From contig NZ_CP070225.1 in the NCBI RefSeq assembly GCF_021631985.1, positions 1,302,001 to 1,366,000 on the forward strand: 64,000 nt of DNA, given 5' to 3'. How positions within the stretch are numbered: the first letter of the stretch is position 1; the number at the start of each line of letters is the position of its first letter. The notes under the pieces are model-generated. The model was not told where the DNA came from and did not search any database. It saw only the letters and a program-made list of their open reading frames with translations. Positions 44,990-54,647 of the stretch are shown here, one piece after another. The position numbers were made by a program, and so were the translations under genes. This DNA is from Sandaracinus amylolyticus. Its GTDB lineage: Bacteria > Myxococcota_A > Polyangia > Polyangiales > Sandaracinaceae.

Positions 44990-46519
44990 TTATTCGGCGG
45001 GCGTCGCGCCCTCCGCGGGGAACGACGAGATCTCGCGCCCGTCGGGATCGACGACGCGCACCGGGCCCCACCGGCGCATGGGCTGCGCGATGACTTCCGC
45101 GTCACCGACGATCACGACGAGCGCCTGATCGGGTCGGATGTGGGCGCGCGCCGCCTCGAGCGCCTGGTCCGGCGTGACGTTGCGGATGTCCGAGCGGTAC
45201 GTGTCGAAGTAGTCGTCGGCCAGCCCGTAGAGGCGAAGGTCCGAGACCATGCCCGCGATGCGACCCGCAGTGTCGATCTGCAGCGGGAACGAGTCCGACA
45301 GATAGCGCTGTGCGTTGTTCACTTCTTCCTGCGGCGGCGCCTCGGTGACGATGCGCTGCAGGTGCTCCATGAACGCGTCCATCGCGGCCGGCGTGCGATC
45401 GACGTCGGGATGCTCGGGGTCGCGTCCCACCGAGCCACGCGCGCGGAACGGTCCCGGGATCGGCAGCTCGTCGACGCTCGAGTAGGCGCCGTACGTGAGG
45501 CTGCGCCGCTCGCGCAGATCGCTGAAGAGGCGCGACGCGGCCGAGCCTCCGAGCACCTGGTTCGCGACCTCGAGCGGCACCCAGTCCGGATGCGAGCGCG
45601 CGATCGCGAGGTTGCCCACCGCGATCACCGACTGCGCCGAGCCCGGGCGATGCACGATCAGCACTTCGCGCTGCGTGCGCTGCGGCACGTCGGGCAGCTG
45701 CGCCTGCGCGACCTCGCGACGACGCCACCGACCGAACGCGCGCTGCGCCGCGGCCTGCACCTGCTCCGGCGTCACGTCGCCGGCGACCACGAGGAACGCG
45801 TTGTTCGGCACGAAGTGATCGCGATGCCAGTTCGCGAGATCGGTGCGCCGCGCGCGCTCGAGCGTCTGCGGCGTGAGATCGACGTTCGCGTACGGATGCG
45901 AGCCGTACGCCGCCTGATAGAAGGCGCGCCGCGCGAGCGTCGCCGCGTCCGCGTACTCGACGCGCAGGCGATCGGCCTCGCGCGCCTTGAGGCGACGCAG
46001 CTCCTGCTCGTCGAAGCGCGGGTTCTGCGCGATGTCCGCGAGCAGATCCATCACGGTGTCGAGGTGCTCCGAGAGCGCGCGGACCTGCAGCACCACCTGG
46101 GCCTGATCGTCGCCCACGAAGAGATCGGCGCCGAGGTACTCGATCTGCTCGGCGAGCTGCGCGCTCGTGCGCCGGCGCGTGCCTTCCTTGAGCATCTTCG
46201 CGACGAGGCGCGAGAGGCCCGGCAGCTGCTCGGGCGACGACGCGAGACCGCTGCGCACCACGAGCCGCACGTAGACGAGCGGCAGCGCGTTGGTGCGCAC
46301 GGTGTTCACCTCGAGGCCGTTCGCGAGCGTGGTGCGCGCGATCGGCGGGAGGTGCACGTCACGCGCGGGGCCCGACGGAGGCGGCGGAACGCGCGGCGTC
46401 TCGGCCTGCGCCTGCTCGGCGCCTTCGCCACCGGCGCCCGGCTCGGGCGTCGTGGTCTGCGCGCTCGGTCCGCACGCGACGAGCGAGAGCGCGATGGCGA
46501 GCGACGTCAGCTTCCTCAT
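44990..46519 (-). CDS. M16-family lipoprotein lacking the zinc site (non-catalytic partner)
   Basis: 509 residues with a lipoprotein signal (AIALSLVACGPS) and a Gly/Glu/Ala linker. Two M16 halves are visible (about 65-280 and 285-500: LANGLEVNTVRTNALPLVYVRLVVRSG; YGSHPYANVDLTPQTL; LVVAGDVTPEQVQ). The HxxEH zinc site is absent: the corresponding helix reads PGLSRLVAKML. Such inactive subunits form heterodimers with an active M16 partner, as in mitochondrial MPP. Its ATG at 46519 overlaps the active partner's stop (ATGA). Confidence 0.88.
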   Translation of the reverse strand: MRKLTSLAIALSLVACGPSAQTTTPEPGAGGEGAEQAQAETPRVPPPPSGPARDVHLPPIARTTLANGLEVNTVRTNALPLVYVRLVVRSGLASSPEQLPGLSRLVAKMLKEGTRRRTSAQLAEQIEYLGADLFVGDDQAQVVLQVRALSEHLDTVMDLLADIAQNPRFDEQELRRLKAREADRLRVEYADAATLARRAFYQAAYGSHPYANVDLTPQTLERARRTDLANWHRDHFVPNNAFLVVAGDVTPEQVQAAAQRAFGRWRRREVAQAQLPDVPQRTQREVLIVHRPGSAQSVIAVGNLAIARSHPDWVPLEVANQVLGGSAASRLFSDLRERRSLTYGAYSSVDELPIPGPFRARGSVGRDPEHPDVDRTPAAMDAFMEHLQRIVTEAPPQEEVNNAQRYLSDSFPLQIDTAGRIAGMVSDLRLYGLADDYFDTYRSDIRNVTPDQALEAARAHIRPDQALVVIVGDAEVIAQPMRRWGPVRVVDPDGREISSFPAEGATPAE

Positions 46520-47964
46520 CGCGCACCTCCTTCCGCGCTCTCTTCGGCCTGCGGCGCAGGCACCACGTCGAGCACGGTGCGGTTCGTCTCCGCGAAGTAG
46601 CGACCCGCGACGCGCTTGATGTCGTCGCTCGTCACCGCGAGATAGCGATCGAGCTCGGCGCGGATGAGCTCCGCGTCGCCCCAGTACATCTCGAACTCCG
46701 CGAGGTTCTTCGCGCGATCGAGGTTGCTCTGGAGGCCGAACACGAACGACGCGCGCACGCGATTGCGCAGCTTCTCGAGCTCGCGCTCGGGAATGCCCTC
46801 GCGCGCGATGCGCTCGATCGCCGAGTAGATGAACGGCCGCACCTCGGCGCCGGTGTGTCCTTCCGCGACGAGCGCGAAGATCGACAGCAGATCGGGCCCG
46901 CGGCGATCGTCGGTCGCGACGTAGATCTCCGAGACCAGCTCGCGCTGCTTCACGAGCTCCTGGTAGAGGCGCGACGACTCGCCATCGCCGAGCGCGAGCG
47001 CGAGCATCTCGAGCGGATAGTGATCGGCCTCGCGCGACTGCGGGATGTGGAACGCGACGTGGAACGCGGGAAGGTCCGCGAGCATGTCCTGCATCGTGTC
47101 GGTGCGCTCCGCGGTCTGCGGCGCGATGTCGCCGGGCGCGTAGGGCGGCACCTCGCGCGACGGGATGTTCCCGAAGTAGCGCCGCACGAGCTCCATCGCC
47201 TGATCGGGATCGAAGTCGCCGGCGATCGAGAGCACCGCGTTGTTCGGCGCGTAGTGCGTCTGCCAGAACTCCTGCACCGCCGAGAGCGGCGCGTCGACGA
47301 GGTCCTGCGTGTCGCCGATCGTCGAGTGCGCGTAGGGCCAGTAGTCGCCGTACGCGAGCTCGTTGATGCGCAGGAACGAGAGCGCGTAGGGCCGGTTCTC
47401 GTAGCTCTGCTGGCGCTCCTGGATGACGACCTGCGTCTGGTTGTCGAAGTTGAACTCGTTGACCGCGAGCGAGCGCATGCGATCCGACTCGAGGAAGAGC
47501 CCGAGCTCGAGCTCGTTCGCGGGCAGCGTCTCGAAGTAGTTCGTGCGGTCCTCGCTCGTCGTGCCGTTGAGCGATCCACCGCGGTTCATGATCAACGAGA
47601 AGTGCTCGCCGCGTGCCACGTTCGCCGAGCCCTGGAACATCATGTGCTCGAACAGGTGCGCGAACCCCGAGCGCCCTCGGACCTCGTTGCGCGAGCCCAC
47701 GTCGTAGTAGACCGCGATCGCGACGGTGGGCACCGTCGGGTCGGGGTTCAGCACCACGCGCAGCCCGTTGTCGAGTCGCTCGCGGCGGATCGCGAGGCGC
47801 GACAGCGGAGAGCTCGCCGCCGCAGCCGGCGCGGCGTCGGCCTGCGCGCTCGTCGGGCGATCCTGCGCATCGACCTGGGTCAGATGCGACGCCGTTCCCA
47901 CCAGCGCGGCCGTCGCGCCGAGGAACGCGACCGCCATCGCGGCGCGCTTCGGTCGTTCGGTCAT
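46516..47964 (-). CDS. M16 zinc metallopeptidase (insulinase/pitrilysin type, exported)
   Basis: 482 residues with an N-terminal signal-like segment (AMAVAFLGATAALVGTASHLTQVDAQ). The inverted zinc motif HxxEH is intact (SGFAHLFEHMMFQGS) and the downstream Glu region NFDNQTQVVIQERQQSYENRPY follows. The C-terminal M16 half includes YGDYWPYAHSTIGD and HYAPNNAVLSIAGDFDPDQ. It is probably periplasmic, degrading peptides, working with the inactive partner encoded next. GAGGAGGAGC precedes ATG 47964. Confidence 0.9.
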   Translation of the reverse strand: MTERPKRAAMAVAFLGATAALVGTASHLTQVDAQDRPTSAQADAAPAAAASSPLSRLAIRRERLDNGLRVVLNPDPTVPTVAIAVYYDVGSRNEVRGRSGFAHLFEHMMFQGSANVARGEHFSLIMNRGGSLNGTTSEDRTNYFETLPANELELGLFLESDRMRSLAVNEFNFDNQTQVVIQERQQSYENRPYALSFLRINELAYGDYWPYAHSTIGDTQDLVDAPLSAVQEFWQTHYAPNNAVLSIAGDFDPDQAMELVRRYFGNIPSREVPPYAPGDIAPQTAERTDTMQDMLADLPAFHVAFHIPQSREADHYPLEMLALALGDGESSRLYQELVKQRELVSEIYVATDDRRGPDLLSIFALVAEGHTGAEVRPFIYSAIERIAREGIPERELEKLRNRVRASFVFGLQSNLDRAKNLAEFEMYWGDAELIRAELDRYLAVTSDDIKRVAGRYFAETNRTVLDVVPAPQAEESAEGGAR

Positions 47965-48066
47965 CAAGGCTCCTCCTCTTCGCGGCCTACCTAACACCCG
48001 CGCGCACGATTTGCCCACGAGGCTTGACCCAACCGCTCGGACGCTGGAGTCTTCCCGGTCCCTCAA

Positions 48067-49314
48067 ATGACCGCAGCCGTCCTCTCGATCGGGACCGAGC
48101 TCACCCGCGGCGAGCTGGTGAACACCAACGCGAGCTGGCTCGCGGAACGCCTCACGCTGCTGGGCTTCGAAGTGCAGGAGCTGCGCGTCGTCGACGACGA
48201 CGTCCCGCGCATCGTCGAGGTGCTGAAGGCGCTCGCGTCGAAGCATCGCGTGATCATCTCGACCGGAGGCCTCGGGCCGACCACCGACGATCTCACGACG
48301 ATCGCCGCGGCCCAGGCGCTCGGAGTCGGGCTCGAGCGACACGATCCCTCGCTCGACGCGATCCGTCGGCGCTTCGCGAAGCTCGGTCGCGAGATGTCGA
48401 AGACGAACGAGAAGCAGGCGGACTTCCCGATCGGCGCGACGGTCCTGCCCAACTCGGTGGGCACCGCGCCGGGCTTCGCGATCGAGCTCGACGGCGCGCG
48501 CATCTTCTTCCTGCCGGGCGTTCCCGTCGAGATGCGACGCATCGTCGAGGATCACGTCGAGCCCGCGATCGCGTCGCTCGCCGAGCGCACGACGCATCAG
48601 ATCCGACTGCGCACGTTCGGGCTGCCCGAGTCGGTCGTCGGCGAGAAGCTCGCGGGCATCGAGGACAACGAGCCCGCGGTGACGCTCGGCTATCGCGCGT
48701 CGTTCCCCGAGATCGAGGTGAAGGTGCTCGCGCGTGCGGGCAATCACGCCGAGGCCGAGGGCATCGCGCGCCGCGTCGCGCAGACGGTGCGCGATCGGCT
48801 CGGCGACGCGGTGTTCGGCGAGACCGACGACACGTTCGCGGGCTACGTCGGACAGACGCTGCGCGATCGCGGGCTCACGCTGGCGATCGCGGAGTCGTGC
48901 ACCGGCGGGATGATCGGCGCGATGGTCACGAGCGTGCCCGGCAGCTCCGAGTACCTGCTGCTCGATGCGGTCACGTACTCGAACGCGGCGAAGCACGATC
49001 TGCTCGGCGTCGACATGGAGCTGATGCGGCACCACGGCGCGGTGAGCGGGGAGGTCGCGGGCGCGATGGCCGAAGGCGCGCTCGCGCGCGCCGACGCGCA
49101 CCTCGGCGTGGCGGTCACGGGGATCGCCGGCCCGGGCGGCGGCACCGACGCGAAGCCGGTCGGCACGGTGTGGTTCGCGCTCGCGCAGCGTGGCGGTCCC
49201 ACGATCACGCGCACGATGAACCTGCCCGGCGATCGCGAGCGCATCCGGACGCTCGCGTCGTACGTCGCGCTGAAGCTGGTCGCCGACGCGGCGATCTCGC
49301 GCGGCCGCAGCTGA
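48067..49314 (+). CDS. cinA: CinA family protein (NMN deamidase / ADP-ribose pyrophosphatase)
   Basis: 415 residues. N-terminal molybdopterin-binding-like COG1058 domain (1-170: [46 protein letters not shown]) and C-terminal CinA/PncC domain (about 265-415: [42 protein letters not shown]). It recycles NAD breakdown products, nicotinamide mononucleotide and ADP-ribose. It sits directly upstream of recA, a common arrangement, but 190 bases with a separate SOS promoter lie between them. Confidence 0.94.
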   Translation: MTAAVLSIGTELTRGELVNTNASWLAERLTLLGFEVQELRVVDDDVPRIVEVLKALASKHRVIISTGGLGPTTDDLTTIAAAQALGVGLERHDPSLDAIRRRFAKLGREMSKTNEKQADFPIGATVLPNSVGTAPGFAIELDGARIFFLPGVPVEMRRIVEDHVEPAIASLAERTTHQIRLRTFGLPESVVGEKLAGIEDNEPAVTLGYRASFPEIEVKVLARAGNHAEAEGIARRVAQTVRDRLGDAVFGETDDTFAGYVGQTLRDRGLTLAIAESCTGGMIGAMVTSVPGSSEYLLLDAVTYSNAAKHDLLGVDMELMRHHGAVSGEVAGAMAEGALARADAHLGVAVTGIAGPGGGTDAKPVGTVWFALAQRGGPTITRTMNLPGDRERIRTLASYVALKLVADAAISRGRS

Positions 49315-49380
49315 GCCGCGTCAGTCGTCGCCCATCCGCGACGTCAGGCGTTCCGTTCGGGGCCGGAGTGGTTCGGCCTC

Positions 49381-49409
49381 TGGACAATCCATACTGAACA
49401 AGATATCAG
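49381..49409 (+). promoter_or_regulatory. Putative recA promoter
   Basis: TGGACA (49381-49386), 17 bases, TATCAG (49404-49409). The downstream half overlaps the LexA-type site, so LexA would block polymerase. Approximate consensus match only; leader to ATG 49509 is about 95 bases. Confidence 0.5.
49394..49409. promoter_or_regulatory. LexA (SOS) operator upstream of recA
   Basis: CTGAACAAGATATCAG, whose complement CTGATATCTTGTTCAG fits most positions of the LexA motif reported for Myxococcus (CTRHAMRYBYGTTCAGS). Position within the recA promoter supports the call. Confidence 0.75.
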
Positions 49410-49508
49410 CATGGGCGCGCGGCCCCGCCCGAATGGCGGGTCGCGCGCACCGGGCACTGCATGGCCAGCGGCATCGCAGAGGATGCCGCGAAGGGAAGGC
49501 ACGACGAG

Positions 49509-50600
<1,092 letters not shown>

Positions 50601-50602
50601 GC

Positions 50603-51598
50603 GTGGTGATCGCCGCGCTCGCGATGTCGATCGCGAGCGCGTGCGGCGCGTCTTCGTCGACGGGCCGCGCGGTCCCTGCGCCGGAGCGCGCTCGTTGGGA
50701 CGGTGCGCTCGTGGACCTCGCTCCGCGCGACGCGTCGGTCGTCGTGATCGCGCGGCCCGAGGAGATGCTCCGCGAGCGCGCTGCGCGCGACGTGCTCGAC
50801 GCGATCGCGCCCGACGAGCACCTCGAGCGATATCGCCAGCACACCGGGATCGATCCTCGGCGCATCGAGGAGTTGGTCTGGGCGGAGAGCAACGAGGGCT
50901 CGCTGTTGCTCGTGCGAGGACCATTCTCCGCGCCGCTCGCAGTGGCGGAGATGGGCCACCGCATGCTGCCGATCGAGTCGAGCACCGACGAGCCGTTCGT
51001 GCGCCGCGTCGGTCACTACCAGGGCGCGCGGCGCGACCTCGTCGCGCTCGCGGATCACGTGCTCGCGGTGATCAGCGGATCACCGGAGCTCGCCGACGAC
51101 ATCCTCGGTCGCGCCCGACGTGGCGAAGCGGGAGGGGCGCTCGCGGACGAGCCGGTCGCATCGCTCGTGATGGCGCACCGGGGCGCACCGTTGGTCGTCG
51201 TCGCGCCGCGACCTCTGGCGCTCCCGCCGGGATCGGGGGTGGCGCTGCTGCTTGCGCGCGAGCGGGCGATGCTCGTCACCGGTACGCCCCGGGGCGATGC
51301 GGACATCGGGGTCGTCGCCGAGCTGCGCGGGGAGTTCCCGCCGGGCGCCGATCAGAATTTCCGGGCTCTCTTCGAATCGGTCGCGTCGAGTGATCTCGGC
51401 GTTGCGATCGGAATGAGCGCGGCGCTCGAGACGTTCACGGTCGACGCGGACGCCGAGCACGTCGTGCTCCGCGCGACGATCCCCGCTCCGACCCTGGCGG
51501 CGGGGCTCCGAGTGCTGTTCGAGGCCGAGATCGCCGAGCTCGTCGACGGGACGCCGGAGCACGCCGGCACCCCGACGGGTGCTCGGACGAGTCCATAA
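50603..51598 (+). CDS. Putative lipoprotein following recA, unknown function
   Basis: 331 residues. The start is probably GTG 50603 or 50606, giving a lipoprotein signal (IAALAMSIASACG) just after the recA stop. The mature protein resembles a solute-binding or adhesion-type alpha/beta fold with no recognised family (LVDLAPRDASVVVIARPEEML, FVRRVGHYQGARRDLVALADHVLAVISGSPEL, GVAIGMSAALETFTVDAD). No TM segments after the signal. It is co-transcribed with recA by position, so it may be SOS-induced. The evidence for coding is the length and typical codon use. Confidence 0.7.
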   Translation: MVIAALAMSIASACGASSSTGRAVPAPERARWDGALVDLAPRDASVVVIARPEEMLRERAARDVLDAIAPDEHLERYRQHTGIDPRRIEELVWAESNEGSLLLVRGPFSAPLAVAEMGHRMLPIESSTDEPFVRRVGHYQGARRDLVALADHVLAVISGSPELADDILGRARRGEAGGALADEPVASLVMAHRGAPLVVVAPRPLALPPGSGVALLLARERAMLVTGTPRGDADIGVVAELRGEFPPGADQNFRALFESVASSDLGVAIGMSAALETFTVDADAEHVVLRATIPAPTLAAGLRVLFEAEIAELVDGTPEHAGTPTGARTSP

Positions 51599-51636
51599 GT
51601 GCGCGAAATCGCAGGATGTTTTGCGAAACTAGCCGA

Positions 51637-51665
51637 TTGACCGGAGAGCCGGATTCTGCTATCCA
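51637..51665 (+). promoter_or_regulatory. Putative cdnL promoter
   Basis: TTGACC (51637-51642), 17 bases, TATCCA (51660-51665) preceded by TGC (extended -10). It gives a leader of about 165 bases to ATG 51835, in which no hairpin was evident. Confidence 0.55.
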
Positions 51666-51834
51666 TGGCGCCTCTCGCGGTCTGCCCTCACGTACCGTGA
51701 GGCTCTCCGCGGGGTCGCACCCGGGAATGCCCGACCTGCGCCTACGCCCACCGGCTGACGCGCAGGCGCCCGGTCGAAGGGGCGCACGGCCGCCCTCGGT
51801 CGTGGTTCGGGATGGGTGCCGAGGAGGTCATCGA

Positions 51835-52320
51835 ATGGATTTCAAGGTCGGCGAGAAGGCGGTCCATCCCTATCACGGCGTCGGTGAGGTGACGGCTGTC
51901 GAGACCAAGGAGATCGCCGGTCACAAGAAGACCTTCTACATCCTCCGGATCGTCGAGAGCGGCATGAAGGTGATGGTCCCGACCGACGCCGCGCAGCGCA
52001 TCGGTCTCCGCGCCGTGATCTCGAAGAAGGAGGCGGACAAGGTCCTCGCCGTCCTCAAGGACACGAAGTTCGCCGTCACCGCGCAGCCGTGGAACCGCCG
52101 CCAGCGCGAGTACGTCGAGATGCTGAAGAGCGGATCGCCGGTCGAGGTGGCGAAGGTGCTGCGCGACCTGACGCGCCTGAAGTCGGACAAGGATCTCTCG
52201 TTCGGCGAGCGCCGCCTGCTCGATCAGGCGCGCAGCCTCCTCGTGACCGAGCTCGCGCTCGCGCGGCGCTGCAAGGAAGATCGCGTCGAGGCGGAGATCC
52301 AGGGGATCCTGGCGAGCTGA
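51835..52320 (+). CDS. cdnL: CdnL/CarD-type RNA polymerase-interacting regulator
   Basis: 161 residues, the size of CdnL. The N-terminal Tudor-like RNA polymerase beta-subunit interaction domain (about 1-65: KVGEKAVHPYHGVGEVTAVETKEIAGHKKTFYILRI) is followed by a basic helical domain with the conserved promoter-contact Trp region (AQPWNRRQREYVEML) and SDKDLSFGERRLLDQARSLLVTELALA. CdnL stabilises open complexes at rRNA and other promoters and is essential in Myxococcus. A GAGGAGG site precedes ATG 51835. A good terminator follows. Confidence 0.93.
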   Translation: MDFKVGEKAVHPYHGVGEVTAVETKEIAGHKKTFYILRIVESGMKVMVPTDAAQRIGLRAVISKKEADKVLAVLKDTKFAVTAQPWNRRQREYVEMLKSGSPVEVAKVLRDLTRLKSDKDLSFGERRLLDQARSLLVTELALARRCKEDRVEAEIQGILAS

Positions 52321-52343
52321 TCGTCGAGCGCTCCGAAACGCAG

Positions 52344-52375
52344 AACGCCCACGGACCATGCGGTCCGTGGGCGTT
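52344..52375 (+). terminator. Intrinsic terminator after cdnL
   Basis: A 14-base perfect stem (AACGCCCACGGACC and complement) with loop ATGC, followed by TCTCTTTCTC. It also separates the convergent gene at 52395. Confidence 0.88.
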
Positions 52376-52394
52376 TCTCTTTCTCGCGGCGCGA

Positions 52395-52985
52395 TCAGCC
52401 GAGGTTCAGCGTCACGCCGAACGAGATGTACGGATTGCCGACGCGCAGCGTGAGCGAGACGACGTCGCCGAGGTGCAGGCTCCCGCCCACTGCCGCGATG
52501 ACCCACGCGCCGACGTGATCGCCGTAGTCGACGTAGCCGCGATAGAAGAGCGAAGGCGGCAGGTACACCTGGAAGCCCAGCTCCGCGAACGCGCTCCACG
52601 TGTCGGAGAAGTAGAACTCCCAGTGCAGCGCGACCGGGAAGCCCATCGCGAAGCGGTACTCGTGGCCCGCGCAGGGATCTCCCGGATCGTTGCGGTAACA
52701 GCCCCAGTCGTCGACGAAATAGAAGTCGCCGCCGAAGTTGATGTAGACGGCGTTGTCGATCGACGGAACGAAGCCGTTGTGCAGGATGGGGATGCCGAAG
52801 CGCGCACCGCCTGCGAAGCCGAAGCCGTACCACGCGAGGCCGCCGTGGAACTCGAGCTGGAACGGGCGCGTGCCCGTGAACGGTTGGTCGATGCGATGAT
52901 CGGCGCGGGCTGCGGGCGCCGCTGACGCCAGCGTCGCCACGCCGAGCGCGAGCGCGACGAGCCACGCGTTCCTGCGAGATGTCAT
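52395..52985 (-). CDS. Exported beta-barrel-like protein
   Basis: 196 residues with a signal peptide (WLVALALGVATLASAAPAARA). The mature part is rich in aromatic and glycine residues alternating in beta-strand fashion (FQLEFHGGLAWYGFGFAGGARFGIPIL, AVYINFGGDFYFVDDWGCYRND, AMGFPVALHWEFYFSDTWSAFAELGFQVYLP) and ends in SFGVTLNLG. It looks like a small outer-membrane barrel. No family is recognised. GGAGGA lies upstream of ATG 52985. Confidence 0.72.
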   Translation of the reverse strand: MTSRRNAWLVALALGVATLASAAPAARADHRIDQPFTGTRPFQLEFHGGLAWYGFGFAGGARFGIPILHNGFVPSIDNAVYINFGGDFYFVDDWGCYRNDPGDPCAGHEYRFAMGFPVALHWEFYFSDTWSAFAELGFQVYLPPSLFYRGYVDYGDHVGAWVIAAVGGSLHLGDVVSLTLRVGNPYISFGVTLNLG

Positions 52986-53107
52986 GCGTCGTCTCCTCCT
53001 TCGGCCCGGAGACTAGGCCGACGGCCCATGCATGGCCAAATGCCGACCGACCTTCATCGGGGACCTCGCGCCCTTGCGCCGACACGTGCGCGCGCTACGT
53101 GCGGCCC

Positions 53108-53773
53108 ATGGATGCAAGCGCGCTCGCGTACGACGCGAAGGGGCTCGTCACCGTCGTCGTGCAGGATCGACTCACCGGCGAAGTGAGGATGCTCGCGCAC
53201 GCGAACGAGGACGCCATCCGCGCGACGATGGCGAGCGGCGAAGGGCACTTCTGGTCGCGCTCGCGCAGCGCGTTGTGGAAGAAGGGCGAGACGAGCGGGC
53301 ACGTGCTGCGCGTGCACGAGGTCTGGGCCGACTGCGATCGCGATGCGGTCGTGTACCTCGTCGATCCCGAAGGGCCGAGCTGCCACACCGGCGCGCAGAG
53401 CTGCTTCTTCGATCGCGCGCTGGGCGGCGTCGAAGGGCGCGCGCTGCCGATGCTGGTGCGCCTCGAGGACGCGCTCGAGGCGCGCGCGCAGTCGAGCGGC
53501 GACAAGAGCTACACGAAGTCGCTGCTCGAGAAGGGCGCGCCGAAGATCGTCGCGAAGATCCGCGAAGAAGCCGACGAGCTCTCGCGCGCGATCGAGAGCG
53601 AGAGCGACGAGCGCGTCGTCAGTGAAGCGGCCGACGTGCTCTATCACGTGATGGTCGGTCTGCTGCACCGGCGCGTCCCGCTGCGCGCGGTGCTCGCCGA
53701 GCTCGCGAAGCGCTTCGGCACCTCGGGGCACGACGAGAAGGCGAGCCGCGGAGCGCGCACGGGCTCGGCTTGA
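53108..53773 (+). CDS. hisIE: Bifunctional HisIE (phosphoribosyl-AMP cyclohydrolase / phosphoribosyl-ATP pyrophosphohydrolase)
   Basis: 221 residues. It catalyses steps 2 and 3 of histidine synthesis. HisI domain (about 1-105) with SRSRSALWKKGETSGH, DCDRDAVVYLVDPEGPSCHTGAQSCFF (zinc/magnesium-binding Cys/Asp set). HisE domain (about 120-210) with YTKSLLEKGAPKIVAKIREEADELSRAIESESDERVVSEAADVLYHVMVGL, the MazG-like EExxE and D motif. It is an orphan: no other his gene is in the window, and an enoyl-reductase-like gene follows after 58 bases. ATG 53108 opens the HisI fold. Confidence 0.94.
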   Translation: MDASALAYDAKGLVTVVVQDRLTGEVRMLAHANEDAIRATMASGEGHFWSRSRSALWKKGETSGHVLRVHEVWADCDRDAVVYLVDPEGPSCHTGAQSCFFDRALGGVEGRALPMLVRLEDALEARAQSSGDKSYTKSLLEKGAPKIVAKIREEADELSRAIESESDERVVSEAADVLYHVMVGLLHRRVPLRAVLAELAKRFGTSGHDEKASRGARTGSA

Positions 53774-53831
53774 CCCTCCGTCCGGCACGGCAGTAGGGTG
53801 CCCGCCCCGTTTCACGAGGAGACTCTCGAAC

Positions 53832-54647
53832 ATGAAAGACGCGCACCTCTACACGCTCGACGGCTGGGCACTCGTGCTCGGTGCCTCGAGCGGGTTCGGC
53901 GAGGCGACGAGCATCGCGCTCGCGCGCGCGGGCATGAACATCATCGGCGTGCACCTCGATCGTCGCGCGGGCATGGCGCACGTCGAGGAGATCAAGCGCG
54001 CGATCCAGGACGCGGGGCGCGAGGCGCTCTTCTTCAACGTCAACGCGGCGGACGAGACGAAGCGCAACGAGACGCTCGACGAGATCAAGCGACAGCTCGA
54101 CGCGAAGGGCGGCAAGATCCGCGTGCTGCTCCACTCGCTCGCGTTCGGGACGCTGAAGCCGTACTGGTCGGGCTCCGAGGATCCGGCCTCGAACATCAAC
54201 AAGGCGAACATGGACATGACGCTCGACGTCATGGCCCACAGCCTCGTGTACTGGACGCAGGACACGCTGCGTCGCGGGCTCTTCGGCGATGACGCGCGCA
54301 TCTACGGCATGACGTCGGCGGGCAACACGACGGTGTGGAGCGGCTACGGCGCGGTGAGCGCGGCGAAGTGCGCGCTCGAGTCGCACCTTCGTCAGCTCGC
54401 GATCGAGCTCGCGCCGCACGGCATCAGCGCGAACGCGATCGAAGCGGGCGTGACCGACACGCCGGCGCTCGCGAAGATCCCCGGCAGCGACGTGATGAAG
54501 CAGCAGGCGATCGCGCGGAACCCGAGCAAGCGCCTCACGACGGTGCAGGACGTCGCGCAGTGCATCGTCGCGCTCTCGATGCCGGCGACGCGCTGGATGA
54601 CGGGCAACGTCATCCGCGTCGACGGCGGCGAGAAGATCGCGGGCTGA
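53832..54647 (+). CDS. SDR oxidoreductase, FabL/FabI-like enoyl-ACP reductase
   Basis: 271 residues. Rossmann cofactor motif GASSGFGEA near residue 17 and the active-site pair Tyr172-x6-Lys179 (SGYGAVSAAK), the spacing of enoyl-ACP reductases rather than classical SDRs (Yx3K). The substrate loop ANAIEAGVTDTPALAKIPGSDVM and C-terminus MTGNVIRVDGGEKIAG fit. The long insert after the cofactor domain is FabL-like. Likely role: last reduction in fatty-acid elongation using NAD(P)H. A ketoreductase is the alternative. Its TGA abuts the stop of the convergent Nudix gene (TGATCA). Confidence 0.85.
   Translation: MKDAHLYTLDGWALVLGASSGFGEATSIALARAGMNIIGVHLDRRAGMAHVEEIKRAIQDAGREALFFNVNAADETKRNETLDEIKRQLDAKGGKIRVLLHSLAFGTLKPYWSGSEDPASNINKANMDMTLDVMAHSLVYWTQDTLRRGLFGDDARIYGMTSAGNTTVWSGYGAVSAAKCALESHLRQLAIELAPHGISANAIEAGVTDTPALAKIPGSDVMKQQAIARNPSKRLTTVQDVAQCIVALSMPATRWMTGNVIRVDGGEKIAG

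Noticed and set aside
42821-46600. 1,259-codon plus-strand frame antisense to glmS and the M16 gene
   Set aside because: Same reason; no domain motif, and glmS and the peptidase homologue are clear on the minus strand.
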